Shown here piece by piece: positions 8,175-16,637 of a stretch of DNA of 64,000 bases (position 1 is the stretch's first letter; the number at the start of each line of letters is the position of its first letter). The notes beneath the pieces are model-generated. The model saw only the letters and a program-made list of their open reading frames with translations. It had not been told where the DNA came from and ran no database searches. The position numbers and the translations under genes are program-made. The stretch comes from Natronosporangium hydrolyticum. GTDB taxonomy: Bacteria > Actinomycetota > Actinomycetes > Mycobacteriales > Micromonosporaceae. The DNA lies in the NCBI RefSeq assembly GCF_016925615.1, contig NZ_CP070499.1, forward strand, positions 4,464,001 through 4,528,000, given 5' to 3'.

Positions 8175-9017
8175 TTACCCATCGTGAGCAGACAAACACA
8201 GGTTATCGGAGACCTCGCGTCGACGACAGGGGATGACCAGCGGGGCGCCGGTCTCCGGGTCGTCGATCACCCGACACGCCAGGCCGAAGATCTCCGCCAC
8301 CCGATCCGGGGTGATCACCTCGGCGGGGCGGCCGGCGGCGGCGACCCGACCGTCCCGCATCGCGATCAAATGGTCGGCGTACCGGGCGGCCTGGTTGAGA
8401 TCGTGGAGCACCGCGACCAGCGTGCGGCCCTGCCGCCGCTGCAGCCGGGTGCACAGCTCCAGCACCTCGACCTGGTGCGCGATGTCCAGATAGGTGGTTG
8501 GTTCGTCCAGCAGCAGCAACTCGGTCTGCTGCGCCAACGCCATCGCGATCCAGACCCGCTGCCGCTGCCCGCCGGAGAGCTCGTCGACCGGCACCGTGGC
8601 CAGGTCCGCCACCCCGGTAGCGGCCATCGACTCGGCGACCACCCGCTCGTCGGTCTCCGGATCCCGGCGCAGCAGCCGCTGATGCGGATACCGGCCCTGC
8701 GCCACCAGCTCGACCACGGTGATGCCGGCGGGCGCGGTCGGCGACTGCGGCAGCAGCCCCAGCCGGCGGGCCACGGTCCGGGTCGGCAACGCATGGATGT
8801 CCCGGCCCGCCAGCAACACCGTGCCGGCGCGTGGCCGCAGGGTCCGCGCCAACGCCCGCAGCAGCGTCGACTTGCCGCACGCGTTCGGTCCGATCACGAC
8901 CGTGAACGAACCCGGCGGGATCTCGGCGTCGAGCCCCTCCGCAACCACCCGACGTTCATAGGCCAGGGTCAGCCCCTGCCCGCTCAGGGTCACCTGCCCG
9001 CTCAGGGTCACCGTCAC
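8175..9017 (-). CDS. Iron-siderophore ABC transporter ATP-binding protein
   Basis: A 280-residue FecE/FepC-type ATPase that drives ferric-siderophore import. Walker A is GPNACGKST, the signature is LSGGQRQRVW, Walker B is LLLLDEPTT, and the switch His is in VLHDLNQAA. The GTG at 9017 overlaps the TGA of the preceding permease (GTGA), a sign of coupled translation. The first codons carry a small tandem duplication giving VTLSGQVTLSGQ. It is last in the three-gene operon that starts at 11112. Confidence 0.92.
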   Translation of the reverse strand: MTVTLSGQVTLSGQGLTLAYERRVVAEGLDAEIPPGSFTVVIGPNACGKSTLLRALARTLRPRAGTVLLAGRDIHALPTRTVARRLGLLPQSPTAPAGITVVELVAQGRYPHQRLLRRDPETDERVVAESMAATGVADLATVPVDELSGGQRQRVWIAMALAQQTELLLLDEPTTYLDIAHQVEVLELCTRLQRRQGRTLVAVLHDLNQAARYADHLIAMRDGRVAAAGRPAEVITPDRVAEIFGLACRVIDDPETGAPLVIPCRRREVSDNLCLSAHDG

Positions 9018-10048
9018 AATCGGCCCTCCCGCCGTCCGAGAATCAACAACCAGACCAGGTAGCCGCCGCCCAACAACGCGGTCAGCACCCCCACCGGCAG
9101 CGGCCGGCCCGGCACCAGCCGCTGCGCCACCAGATCCGCGGTGACCAGCAGCGCCGCGCCGGCGCAGAGCGCGGGCAGCAGGTTCGGACCGGGCGAGCGG
9201 GTCAGCTGGCGGGCCACGTGCGGCGCAGTCAACGCCACGAACGCGACCGGCCCCGCCGCCGCGGCGGCCGCGCCGCAGAGCAGCACCGCCGCCGCCACCG
9301 CGGTCAGCCGCACCGGACCGACCGACACCCCGAGCCCCACCGCGGCCTCGTCGCCCAACTCCAGGGCGCGCAGGCCCCGGCCGCAGCCGAGCAGGATCAC
9401 CGGCACCGCCACCACCACCACCAACAGCAGCGGCATCGCCTCGCTCCACCCTCGACCGTCCAGGCTGCCGGTGAGCCACCGGACCGCCCGGGCGGCGTCG
9501 ACCAGCTGGGCCCGGGTCAGCAGGTAGCCGTTCACCCCGGTGAGGGTCGCGGCGAGCCCGACGCCGATCAGCACCAGCCGGGCGCCAGTGACCCCGTGCC
9601 GCCACGCCAGTGCGTAGATGAGCAGGGCTGCGAGCACGGAGCCGGCCATCGCCGCGCCGGCCACCGCTACCGCCCCGCCGCCCGCCACCACGATCGCCAG
9701 CAGCGCCCCGGCCGCCGCCCCCTGGGTGAAGCCGAGGACATCCGGGCTGCCCAGGGCGTTGCGGGTGACCGACTGGAACACCGCCCCGGCCAGCCCGAGG
9801 GCGGCGCCCACCAGCAATCCGGTCACCACCCGCGGCAGCCGCAGTTGGAAGACGACGAACTGCTCGGCGGCGCTGCCCCGGCCGACCAGCGTCTGCAGCA
9901 CCGTCGGCAGATCGAGCGGGTAGTCGCCGGTGGCGATCGTCAACCCGCTCGCCACCGCGGCCACCGCCAGGCACCCCACCCCCACCAGCACCGGCCGGCG
10001 CCGGGACCCGCCCGCCCGCTGGCGGACCGGTGCGCTCGTCACAGCCAT
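9014..10048 (-). CDS. Iron-siderophore ABC permease (FecD/FepG type)
   Basis: A 344-residue polytopic permease of the FecCD family with about nine or ten helices. It has the family motifs LRLPRVVTGLLVGAALGLAG near the N terminus and GPVAFVALTAPHVAR in the ATPase-coupling loop. The ATG at 10048 lies inside the end of the upstream permease (10-bp overlap), and its stop overlaps the ATPase start. It pairs with the permease at 10039 as a heterodimer. Confidence 0.92.
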   Translation of the reverse strand: MAVTSAPVRQRAGGSRRRPVLVGVGCLAVAAVASGLTIATGDYPLDLPTVLQTLVGRGSAAEQFVVFQLRLPRVVTGLLVGAALGLAGAVFQSVTRNALGSPDVLGFTQGAAAGALLAIVVAGGGAVAVAGAAMAGSVLAALLIYALAWRHGVTGARLVLIGVGLAATLTGVNGYLLTRAQLVDAARAVRWLTGSLDGRGWSEAMPLLLVVVVAVPVILLGCGRGLRALELGDEAAVGLGVSVGPVRLTAVAAAVLLCGAAAAAAGPVAFVALTAPHVARQLTRSPGPNLLPALCAGAALLVTADLVAQRLVPGRPLPVGVLTALLGGGYLVWLLILGRREGRL

Positions 10049-11112
10049 AGCCGCCGCCCGCCCCGGACCACGAAGACCAGGAAGGCGCCGCCGAGCACCG
10101 CGGTGACGATGCCGACCTGCAGCTCGCCGGGGCGGCCGAGCACCCGGCCCAGTACGTCCGCGCCGAGCAGTAACGCCGGCGCCACCAGCGCACAGGTGGG
10201 CAGCAGCCACCGCAGGTCCGGTCCGGTGAACCGGCGCACCAGGTGCGGCACGATCAGCCCCACGAAGGCGATCGGGCCGCAGCCGGCGGTCGCCGCACCG
10301 CAGAGCAGCGTCACCGCGACCACCGTCACCGCCCGGGTCAGGCCCGGCCGCCCACCCAGCGCCCGCGCCGTCTCGTCGCCCATCGCCAGCAGGTTCAGCG
10401 GCTGCGCCAGCAGCGCTACCAGCACCACGCCGACCAGGATGAACGGTGCCAGCCGCAGGGCCGTGCCCGGCGGTGGGGCCGCCAACGACCCGACTGTCCA
10501 GAAGCGCATCCGCTCCAGCGAGGCGGTGTCGAGCAGTTGGACTGCGTTCACGTAGGCGATCAGGGCGACGTTCACGGCCATCCCCGCCAGCACCAGCCGG
10601 GCCGGGTTCGCGACCCGACCGCCGCCGATCGTCCACACCGCCGCCGCCACCGCCGCGGCCCCCGCGAAGGCGAACCAGACGTAGCCGAGCAGCGATGTAA
10701 TGCCGAAGAAGGTGATCGCGGAGACCACCGCCGCCGCCGCACCGGCGTTGATGCCGAGCAGCCCCGGGTCGGCGAGCGGGTTGCGGGTCAACGACTGCAT
10801 CATCGCGCCGGCCAGGCCGAGGGCCACTCCGGCGAGGACGCCCAGCGCGGTACGCGGCACCCGCATCTGCCGCACCACCCGGTACGCCTCGGCGTCCGGA
10901 TCGGTCAGTCCGGGCCAGATCTCGGCCAGCGGCAGCGGCCGGGCGCCCAGGACCAGGCTCAGCACTACCACGGCGAGCAGCAGCAGCCCGCCACCGGCGA
11001 GCACCGCCACCCGTACCGGGGTACGGGTGGGTGGCCGGTCGCCGCGGCGAGTCTGCCCGGGCGTCGGCGCCGGACCGGTGGGGTGACCGGACGTCGACGT
11101 GGTGGCCGCCAC
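10039..11112 (-). CDS. Iron-siderophore ABC permease (FecC/FepD type)
   Basis: A 357-residue permease and the first gene of the minus-strand operon. It contains MRVPRTALGVLAGVALGLAG and GPIAFVGLIVPHLVRR, the hallmark FecCD sequences. It starts at a GTG with an upstream GGAGGGGG. The start faces the binding-protein gene across a short region holding an iron box, so both arms are probably repressed together when iron is plentiful. Confidence 0.92.
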   Translation of the reverse strand: MAATTSTSGHPTGPAPTPGQTRRGDRPPTRTPVRVAVLAGGGLLLLAVVVLSLVLGARPLPLAEIWPGLTDPDAEAYRVVRQMRVPRTALGVLAGVALGLAGAMMQSLTRNPLADPGLLGINAGAAAAVVSAITFFGITSLLGYVWFAFAGAAAVAAAVWTIGGGRVANPARLVLAGMAVNVALIAYVNAVQLLDTASLERMRFWTVGSLAAPPPGTALRLAPFILVGVVLVALLAQPLNLLAMGDETARALGGRPGLTRAVTVVAVTLLCGAATAGCGPIAFVGLIVPHLVRRFTGPDLRWLLPTCALVAPALLLGADVLGRVLGRPGELQVGIVTAVLGGAFLVFVVRGGRRLWL

Positions 11113-11134
11113 TCAGGCACCCCCTCCGCCCCAC

Positions 11135-11167
11135 TTGACAACATGCGTTTAGGTGAGGCTAACCTAA
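11135..11167. promoter_or_regulatory. DtxR/IdeR iron box with promoter
   Basis: TTAGGTGAGGCTAACCTAA at 11149-11167 matches the DtxR/IdeR consensus TTAGGTTAGGCTAACCTAA at 18 of 19 bases. TTGACA at 11135-11140 is a likely -35 for the plus strand, placing the box over the -10 region where a repressor would block RNA polymerase. Confidence 0.88.
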
Positions 11168-11224
11168 TGCGCCACGAGGTTCGTGCGCCACCCACCGCCC
11201 CGCGGTGATTCTGAGGAGGTACCC

Positions 11225-12271
11225 ATGGCCGGCCGTCGCCCCCACTCCCGCTCCGCCGGGGGCCAGCTCACCCGCCGCGGTCTACTCTCCGCCGGTGGGG
11301 CACTGGCGATCGGCGCGCTGACCGCCGGCTGCGGTGACTCCGGCAACGACGAGCCAGCCGGCGGCGGCGATCCGGACGGCTGGTCGTTCACCGACGACCG
11401 CGGCGAAACCGCCACCGCCGCCGAGACCCCGCAGCGGGTGGTCGCCTACGTCGGCTCCGCCGCCGCCCTGCACGACTTCGGCGTCACCGACCAGGTGGTC
11501 GGCGTCTTCGGCCCCACCGGCGACGACCAAAATGGGCGCGACCCACTCGCCGGCGAGCTGGAGCTCGACCGGCTGACCGTACTCGGCCAGAACTGGGGCG
11601 AGTTCAATCTGGAGGCCTACCTCGCGCTCGACCCGCAGCTGCTGGTCACCGACGTCTGGCAGGGCGACGATCTCTGGTATGTGCCGGACGAGAGCGCGGA
11701 CGAGATCCTCAGCCAGGCACCCTCGGCCGGCATCCGGGTGGCGCACGTCTCGCTGCTCGACCCGATCACCCGCTACGCCCAGCTGGCCGAGTCGCTCGGC
11801 GCCGACCTCAGCGACCCGCTGGTCACCGACGCCCAGGCGCGCTTCGACGAGGCGGCCGAGGCGGTACGGGAGGCCGCGGCCGACAATCCTGGGCTTCGGG
11901 TGCTCGCCGCCTCCGCCAGCCCCGACCTGTTCTACGTCTCCGACCCCTCGGTCTACCCCGACCTGAGCTTCTTCGCCGAACTCGGCGTCGAACTGGTGGT
12001 CCCCGACCAGGTCGACGCCGGCGGCTTCTTTGAGCCGCTGAGCTGGGAGAACTCCGACAAGTACCCGGCCGACCTGGTGTTGCTGGACAGCCGCACGGTC
12101 GCCTTGCAGCCAGAGCAGCTCACCGACCTGCCCGGCTGGGGCGACCTGCCAGCGGTCACCGCCGCCCAGGTCACCCCCTGGCTCAGCGAGCCCCGGTTCA
12201 GCTACGCCGGCTGCGCCCCGCTGCTGACGGCGCTCGCCGACGCCATCCGCACCGCCCGGCCGGTCGCCTGA
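11225..12271 (+). CDS. Iron-siderophore ABC transporter substrate-binding lipoprotein
   Basis: A 348-residue FecB/FepB-like binding protein. The N terminus has a twin-arginine motif (TRRGLLS) and a lipobox (LTAGC, Cys36), so it is probably a Tat-exported lipoprotein. The mature part is a class III binding fold: a TVLGQNWGEFNLEAYLALDP region, a long linking helix, and a second lobe. The ATG lies behind GAGGAGGT; an in-frame ATG at 11171 is too close to the iron box to be the start. It is expected to hand the siderophore to the divergently encoded permease. Confidence 0.92.
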   Translation: MAGRRPHSRSAGGQLTRRGLLSAGGALAIGALTAGCGDSGNDEPAGGGDPDGWSFTDDRGETATAAETPQRVVAYVGSAAALHDFGVTDQVVGVFGPTGDDQNGRDPLAGELELDRLTVLGQNWGEFNLEAYLALDPQLLVTDVWQGDDLWYVPDESADEILSQAPSAGIRVAHVSLLDPITRYAQLAESLGADLSDPLVTDAQARFDEAAEAVREAAADNPGLRVLAASASPDLFYVSDPSVYPDLSFFAELGVELVVPDQVDAGGFFEPLSWENSDKYPADLVLLDSRTVALQPEQLTDLPGWGDLPAVTAAQVTPWLSEPRFSYAGCAPLLTALADAIRTARPVA

Positions 12272-12305
12272 GCCGGCATCGACCAAGACCCGCCCGGAGG
12301 ATCCT

Positions 12306-13133
12306 ATGAGCACCGTCGGAACCGCCGCCCCGTACCGCTTCTTCGACCTGACCGTGGCCGGGACCGAACCCGTGGGCCAGTCGACGATCCGGGTCACGCT
12401 GACCGGAGCCGGCGTCGAAGACCTGGTCAGCGGAGGCCGCGACCAGCGGCTGAAGCTCTTCGTGCCGCAGCCCGGCCAGGACCGGCCGGTGGTGCCGACC
12501 GAGGCCGGGACCGACTGGTTCAGCCACTGGCGGGCCATGGACCCGGGCGTGCGCGGGGTGATGCGCACCTACACGGTCGCCGCCCACCGGCCGGCGCGGC
12601 AGGAGCTCGACATCGACTTCGTCCGGCACACCCCGGCCGGGCCAGCCGCCCACTGGGCGGTGCACGCGCAGCCCGGCGACGCGGTGACGGTGCTCGGGCC
12701 GGTGGTCGACGAGAACGGCGGCTTCGACTTCCGCCCGCCGCCGGAGACCGACTGGGTGCTGATCGTCGCCGACGAGACCGCGCTGCCCGCCACCGCCGGG
12801 ATCCTCCGCTGGCTGCCGGCGGGCACCCGGGCCGTGGTCTGGGTGGCGGTGCCGCACCCAGCCGACCGCCGGGAGCTGCCGACCGCAGCCGACGCAGAGA
12901 TCCACTGGGTGGTGGATGGCCCAACCGGGGTGCTGGCCCAGCTTCAGTCCGCCGAACTGCCGACCGGCACCCCGTACGCGTGGCTCGCCGGTGAGACCGG
13001 GTTGGTCCGGGCCTTGCGGCGGCAACTGATCAGCGACCGCGGGTTCCCGAAGTCCCGGATCACCTTCAGCGGCTACTGGCGGCGGGGCGCGAGTGAGGAG
13101 CAGCTACTGACCGAGGCGCTCGCCGGCTCCTGA
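12306..13133 (+). CDS. Siderophore-interacting protein (FAD-dependent ferric-siderophore reductase)
   Basis: A 275-residue member of the SIP family (ViuB/YqjH-like), which uses FAD and NAD(P)H to release iron from imported siderophores in the cytosol. The FAD-binding core has MRTYTVAAHRP (R-x-Y-[TS]), and the family-typical C terminus is FSGYWRRGASEEQL. It lies 34 bp after the binding protein, in the same iron-regulated transcript. Its last 30 bases overlap the convergent channel gene. Confidence 0.92.
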   Translation: MSTVGTAAPYRFFDLTVAGTEPVGQSTIRVTLTGAGVEDLVSGGRDQRLKLFVPQPGQDRPVVPTEAGTDWFSHWRAMDPGVRGVMRTYTVAAHRPARQELDIDFVRHTPAGPAAHWAVHAQPGDAVTVLGPVVDENGGFDFRPPPETDWVLIVADETALPATAGILRWLPAGTRAVVWVAVPHPADRRELPTAADAEIHWVVDGPTGVLAQLQSAELPTGTPYAWLAGETGLVRALRRQLISDRGFPKSRITFSGYWRRGASEEQLLTEALAGS

Positions 13134-14921
13134 GCCCTCGTCGGCGGTGCTGCCCTCGGTCGGCGGGCCGCTGCCGCTGCTGCTCTCGGCCGGCGGTCCG
13201 CCCGCCCGGGCGAGCACCCGGCTGAGCCCGGTGCGGTTGGTGACCACGATCAGCCGGTCGCCGGGGGCGATCACCGTCTGGTCGGCCGGCGTCCACCGTG
13301 GCCGCAGCTCGTGCCGGTGCGAGAGCGCGATCACCCGCACCTCCCCGGCCCGCGCCAACTCCGCCACCCGGGTGCCGGCGAGCGCCGCCCCCGCCGCCAC
13401 CGGCACCTCGGCGATCAGCAACACCCGCCGCCGGACCGGGATAGTGGCGATCACCTCGCGTTCGAAGAGCGCGGCGGCGAAGGCCGGGGCGGCGAGCGAG
13501 GAGACGCTGGCCGAGCGGGGCATCGCGAACGCCCGCTCGACCCGCTGCGCGAAGTCACCGTCGAAGAGCCGCAACACCACCCGCAGGCCCGGCCGCATGG
13601 TCTGCGCGAGCAGCGCCGCCTCCAGGTTGACCACATCGGAGCTGGACAGCGCCAACACCGCCCGGCAGTGCGGCACCGCCGCCAGCCGCAGCGTCTCCTC
13701 TTCGGTGGCGTCGCCGATCACCACCGGCAGATCCAGCTCGCGGGCGGCCCGCAGCCCCCGCGCCGACTCGCTAGCGTCGATCGCCACCACCTCGTGGCCG
13801 AGGTCGTGCAGCATCCGCAGCACCCGGGTGCCGACGTTGCCGAGCCCGATCACCACCAGATGGTCGGTCAGTGGGCTCTGCAACCGGCCGACCGCCGCCG
13901 CCAGCCGGGCGTTCACCACCGCGTTGACCACCGTGGCGGTGATGATCGGCACCATGGCGATGCCGGCGAGCGCGACGGCGGCCTGGGTCAATTGCCGGAG
14001 CAGCCCCTGCTCCAGGTCGGGATCGCCAGCGTCGGCGGCGATGATCACCGTGGTGTAGAGCGCCTGCCACGGGGTAACCCCGTCGAGCAGGCCGATCGTC
14101 ACCACGCCGCCGACGAAGATCACGATCAGCGCCAACGTGGCGAGCTCCAGCTTGCTATCCACCAACGACAACAGCGCCCGGGGCAGCGCGAGCAGCCGCC
14201 GGCGCCGCCGGATGTTCCGCCGGTGCCGCCGCGGCGACGGGACCGGTGGGCCGTCGTCCTCATCCAGCGTCCGCGCCGCCCGCGCCGGACCGTGCCGCCG
14301 GTTCGCCACCGCCAGCACCAGGTCGGCCTGGGAGTCGTCGGCGGGCAACAGCTCCGGGGGATGGTCCGGGCCGGTGGCGGCGATGCCGCAGACGACGTCC
14401 TCGCGGCGGACGTCGGCCCGCCGGGTCACGTAGAGGGTCCGGCCGGGCAGCCGGACGAAGTTCGGGGCGACCTCCCCCAGCGCCTCGGCGACCAGCTCCG
14501 GCGCGGCCATCGACGCGTCGGAGAGCACCGCACAATCGCGGAACAGCCGGCGGACGCTGTGACCGAGGCTCATGTTGAACATCCGGACCACCAGCCGCAG
14601 CCCCGGGTACAGCTCCTGCGCCCGCAGCGCGGCGTGGATGTTGCCGGCGTCGTCCTGCTGCACCAGCGCCAACCCGCTGGCCCGGCCCAGCTTGGCGGCC
14701 CGGAAGGCGTCGGCGTCGAGCCGTTCGGCCTCGACGATCCGCACCCGGGGCAGCGCGGCCAGCTGTGGCCCGTGGTTGCGGCGCCGGGAACGCAGGATGA
14801 CCGTCACCTGTGCCCCGTAGCGACTGGTGAGCTCGTCGACCAGGCTGTGGGCGAGCGGATCATCACCACACACCACAAACCTCGTTCCCGTCACAGTGAC
14901 GACGTTAGCTGGCACGAGCAA
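13104..14921 (-). CDS. RCK-type ion channel with CASTOR/POLLUX-like filter
   Basis: About 605 residues if the TTG at 14921 is used; GTGs at 14915 and 14894 are alternatives. Order: an N-terminal RCK/TrkA-N domain (~12-175), a basic linker, one transmembrane helix (~262-280), a pore loop, a second helix (~313-333), then a second RCK domain (VVIGLGNVGTRVLR, ~356 on). The pore loop reads AADAGDPD (from ~295) instead of the potassium TVGYGD filter, resembling the ADAGNH/ADSGNH filter of plant CASTOR/POLLUX channels. It is probably a cation channel gated by nucleotide or ion binding; selectivity is unknown. Confidence 0.82.
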   Translation of the reverse strand: MLVPANVVTVTGTRFVVCGDDPLAHSLVDELTSRYGAQVTVILRSRRRNHGPQLAALPRVRIVEAERLDADAFRAAKLGRASGLALVQQDDAGNIHAALRAQELYPGLRLVVRMFNMSLGHSVRRLFRDCAVLSDASMAAPELVAEALGEVAPNFVRLPGRTLYVTRRADVRREDVVCGIAATGPDHPPELLPADDSQADLVLAVANRRHGPARAARTLDEDDGPPVPSPRRHRRNIRRRRRLLALPRALLSLVDSKLELATLALIVIFVGGVVTIGLLDGVTPWQALYTTVIIAADAGDPDLEQGLLRQLTQAAVALAGIAMVPIITATVVNAVVNARLAAAVGRLQSPLTDHLVVIGLGNVGTRVLRMLHDLGHEVVAIDASESARGLRAARELDLPVVIGDATEEETLRLAAVPHCRAVLALSSSDVVNLEAALLAQTMRPGLRVVLRLFDGDFAQRVERAFAMPRSASVSSLAAPAFAAALFEREVIATIPVRRRVLLIAEVPVAAGAALAGTRVAELARAGEVRVIALSHRHELRPRWTPADQTVIAPGDRLIVVTNRTGLSRVLARAGGPPAESSSGSGPPTEGSTADEGSGAGERLGQ

Positions 14922-14954
14922 ACCCGAGGCGACCTTGCGCTCCGTTGCTAAGCG

Positions 14955-14978
14955 TATTAGCCTTCAGGCTATGGCTAT
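14955..14978. promoter_or_regulatory. TetR operator-like inverted repeat
   Basis: ATTAGCC and GGCTAT, separated by TTCA, lie just before and over the ATG of the TetR gene at 14971, followed by another GGCTATTAGCC. The placement suggests autoregulation. Confidence 0.4.
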
Positions 14979-15576
14979 TAGCCGAGCTGGTCGGGGCGGC
15001 CGAGATGGGAGCGGTGGCCGAGCCGGCGACCGACTCACCCCAGACGTGATCGTCGACGCCGCCGCCGCGCTGGTAGACGACAGCGGCACCGCCGAGGTGA
15101 CCCTCGCCGCGGTCGCCGGCCGACTGGGCGTCGCCACCCCGTCGCTCTACAAGCACCTCGACGGCCTCGCCGACCTGCGCGCCCGACTCAGCGTCCGGAC
15201 CATGACCGAGATGACCGCGGTCTTCACCGACGCGGTCCTCGGCCGCAGCGGCGACGACGCGGTCCGGACCCTGCTGCACGCGTTCCGCGACTATGTGGTC
15301 CGCCACCCCGGGCGGTACGCGGCGATGTCACCGCAGCCGCTACGCGACCCCGCCCAGGCCGAGGCCGGACACCGACTGATCCAGGTGTTCCTGGCGGTCC
15401 TGCGCGACTACCAGCTCGCCGACAGCGACGCCATCCACTACACCCGCTGCGCCCGGGCGCTCGTCCACGGCTTCACCTCGATCGAGACCCAGGGTGGTTT
15501 CGGCCTCGCCGAGGACCTCGACGAAACCTTCGAGCGGCTGGTCGCGATGTACCTCGCCAGCCTGCCCCGACCCTGA
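14971..15576 (+). CDS. TetR-family regulator
   Basis: A 201-residue regulator: an N-terminal helix-turn-helix (VTLAAVAGRLGVATPSLYKH) and a C-terminal WHG-type ligand domain (DAIHYTRCARALVHGFTSIE). It starts at the ATG preceding AISRAGRG, since longer in-frame starts run into the divergent channel gene. It is followed after 28 bp by a membrane protein that it may control, a common TetR/effector layout. Confidence 0.88.
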   Translation: MAISRAGRGGRDGSGGRAGDRLTPDVIVDAAAALVDDSGTAEVTLAAVAGRLGVATPSLYKHLDGLADLRARLSVRTMTEMTAVFTDAVLGRSGDDAVRTLLHAFRDYVVRHPGRYAAMSPQPLRDPAQAEAGHRLIQVFLAVLRDYQLADSDAIHYTRCARALVHGFTSIETQGGFGLAEDLDETFERLVAMYLASLPRP

Positions 15577-15604
15577 CCGACCTAGCCGCACCGAAAGAGA
15601 GACC

Positions 15605-16279
15605 ATGCCCACCACAGTCGACACCCGTACCCGGCTCGGCGCGCTCGCGCTGATCGTCGCCGGCGCGTTACTCCTGCTCTACCCCGCTACCCGCCCCTGG
15701 GACGACGAGTCGCAGGCGGAGACCGCCCAGGCCGCCTTCAGCTCCGGCGCCTGGGTCGCCAGCCACAACTTCGGCATCCTCGGCTTCATCCTGGCCGCAC
15801 TGGGCCTGCTCGCCGTCGCCCACACACTCCGGCACACCGCCTCGGCCACCACCGCGCTCACCGCGGCGGTGCTCTTCTGGCTCGGCGCCGGGCTCGTCCT
15901 GCCCTACTACGGCGCGGAGACTTTCGGGCTCCATGAGGTCGCCGAGGCCGCCAGGGCCGGGGCAACCTTCGACCTGCTGGAACTTACCGACGCGATCCGC
16001 GACAACCCGGTGGCGATGACCACCTTCGCGCTCGGCCTGCTCGGGCTGGCGATCGGCGGCGTCATGGCGGGGGTGGCGATCGTCCGCACCACGGCCCTGC
16101 CCCGGATCCCGGCGATCCTGGTCGCGATCGGGTTCGCCACCTACCTGCCGCAGTTCTTCACGCCGGCGGCGGTCCGGATCGGGCACGGGGCGCTGCTCGC
16201 GATCGGGCTGGTCTGGCTCGGCGCGGCGCTGTGGCGCACCCCCGCCCCGACCACCGAAGCAGGGCTTACCCGCTCCTAA
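15605..16279 (+). CDS. Integral membrane protein, DUF4386-like
   Basis: A 224-residue protein with about six hydrophobic helices (LGALALIVAGALLLL; FGILGFILAALGLLAVAH; and others). The ATG follows AAAGAGAGACC. It shares an operon with the TetR regulator. There is no enzymatic motif, so the function is unknown; the family assignment is tentative. Confidence 0.72.
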   Translation: MPTTVDTRTRLGALALIVAGALLLLYPATRPWDDESQAETAQAAFSSGAWVASHNFGILGFILAALGLLAVAHTLRHTASATTALTAAVLFWLGAGLVLPYYGAETFGLHEVAEAARAGATFDLLELTDAIRDNPVAMTTFALGLLGLAIGGVMAGVAIVRTTALPRIPAILVAIGFATYLPQFFTPAAVRIGHGALLAIGLVWLGAALWRTPAPTTEAGLTRS

Positions 16280-16637
16280 GATTGACCACCGCTCGACCAT
16301 TGGCCTCGGCAGTTCACGCCGCACCGGTTGATGATCTTGGATTGTAGTTGGGTTCTTTGAGACCCGGGCGAATCGCCTACGAGACCTGCTAGCACAAACG
16401 GGGCAGTGTCTGGCCGGCGGCGGCCTGGATTCCGAAGGCGAACCCTAGTCCAAGCTGCCCGGCCGACACCGGGCAACCGGACGGGTGGACCCTGCTGACC
16501 TGGTCGCCGAGCGCAGCTCTCCTGTGGATCGAGGCGGCGGCGGGCGGGGGCGTCAAATCGGGCGGGCAGAACTCGCCAGCACTGGGTAGCGATCGATGGG
16601 ACGAGACCGACGAAAAGGCCATCGCCGTCGAGCGACG
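16280..16637. other. Intergenic region, nothing recognised
   Basis: This 358-bp gap separates the membrane protein (+) from the end of the broken ATPase gene (-). No coding frame with actinomycete codon bias, clear hairpin or known regulatory box was seen. Confidence 0.5.

Noticed and set aside
8175..10193. A single 672-codon gene covering ATPase and permease
   Set aside because: Only the C-terminal 280 codons encode the ATPase; the first part is an Ala/Gly/Arg-rich shadow of the permease gene, which is clear in another frame.
16276..16637. Possible gene or insertion-sequence remnant after the membrane protein
   Set aside because: No terminal inverted repeats, transposase motifs or codon-biased frame could be seen.
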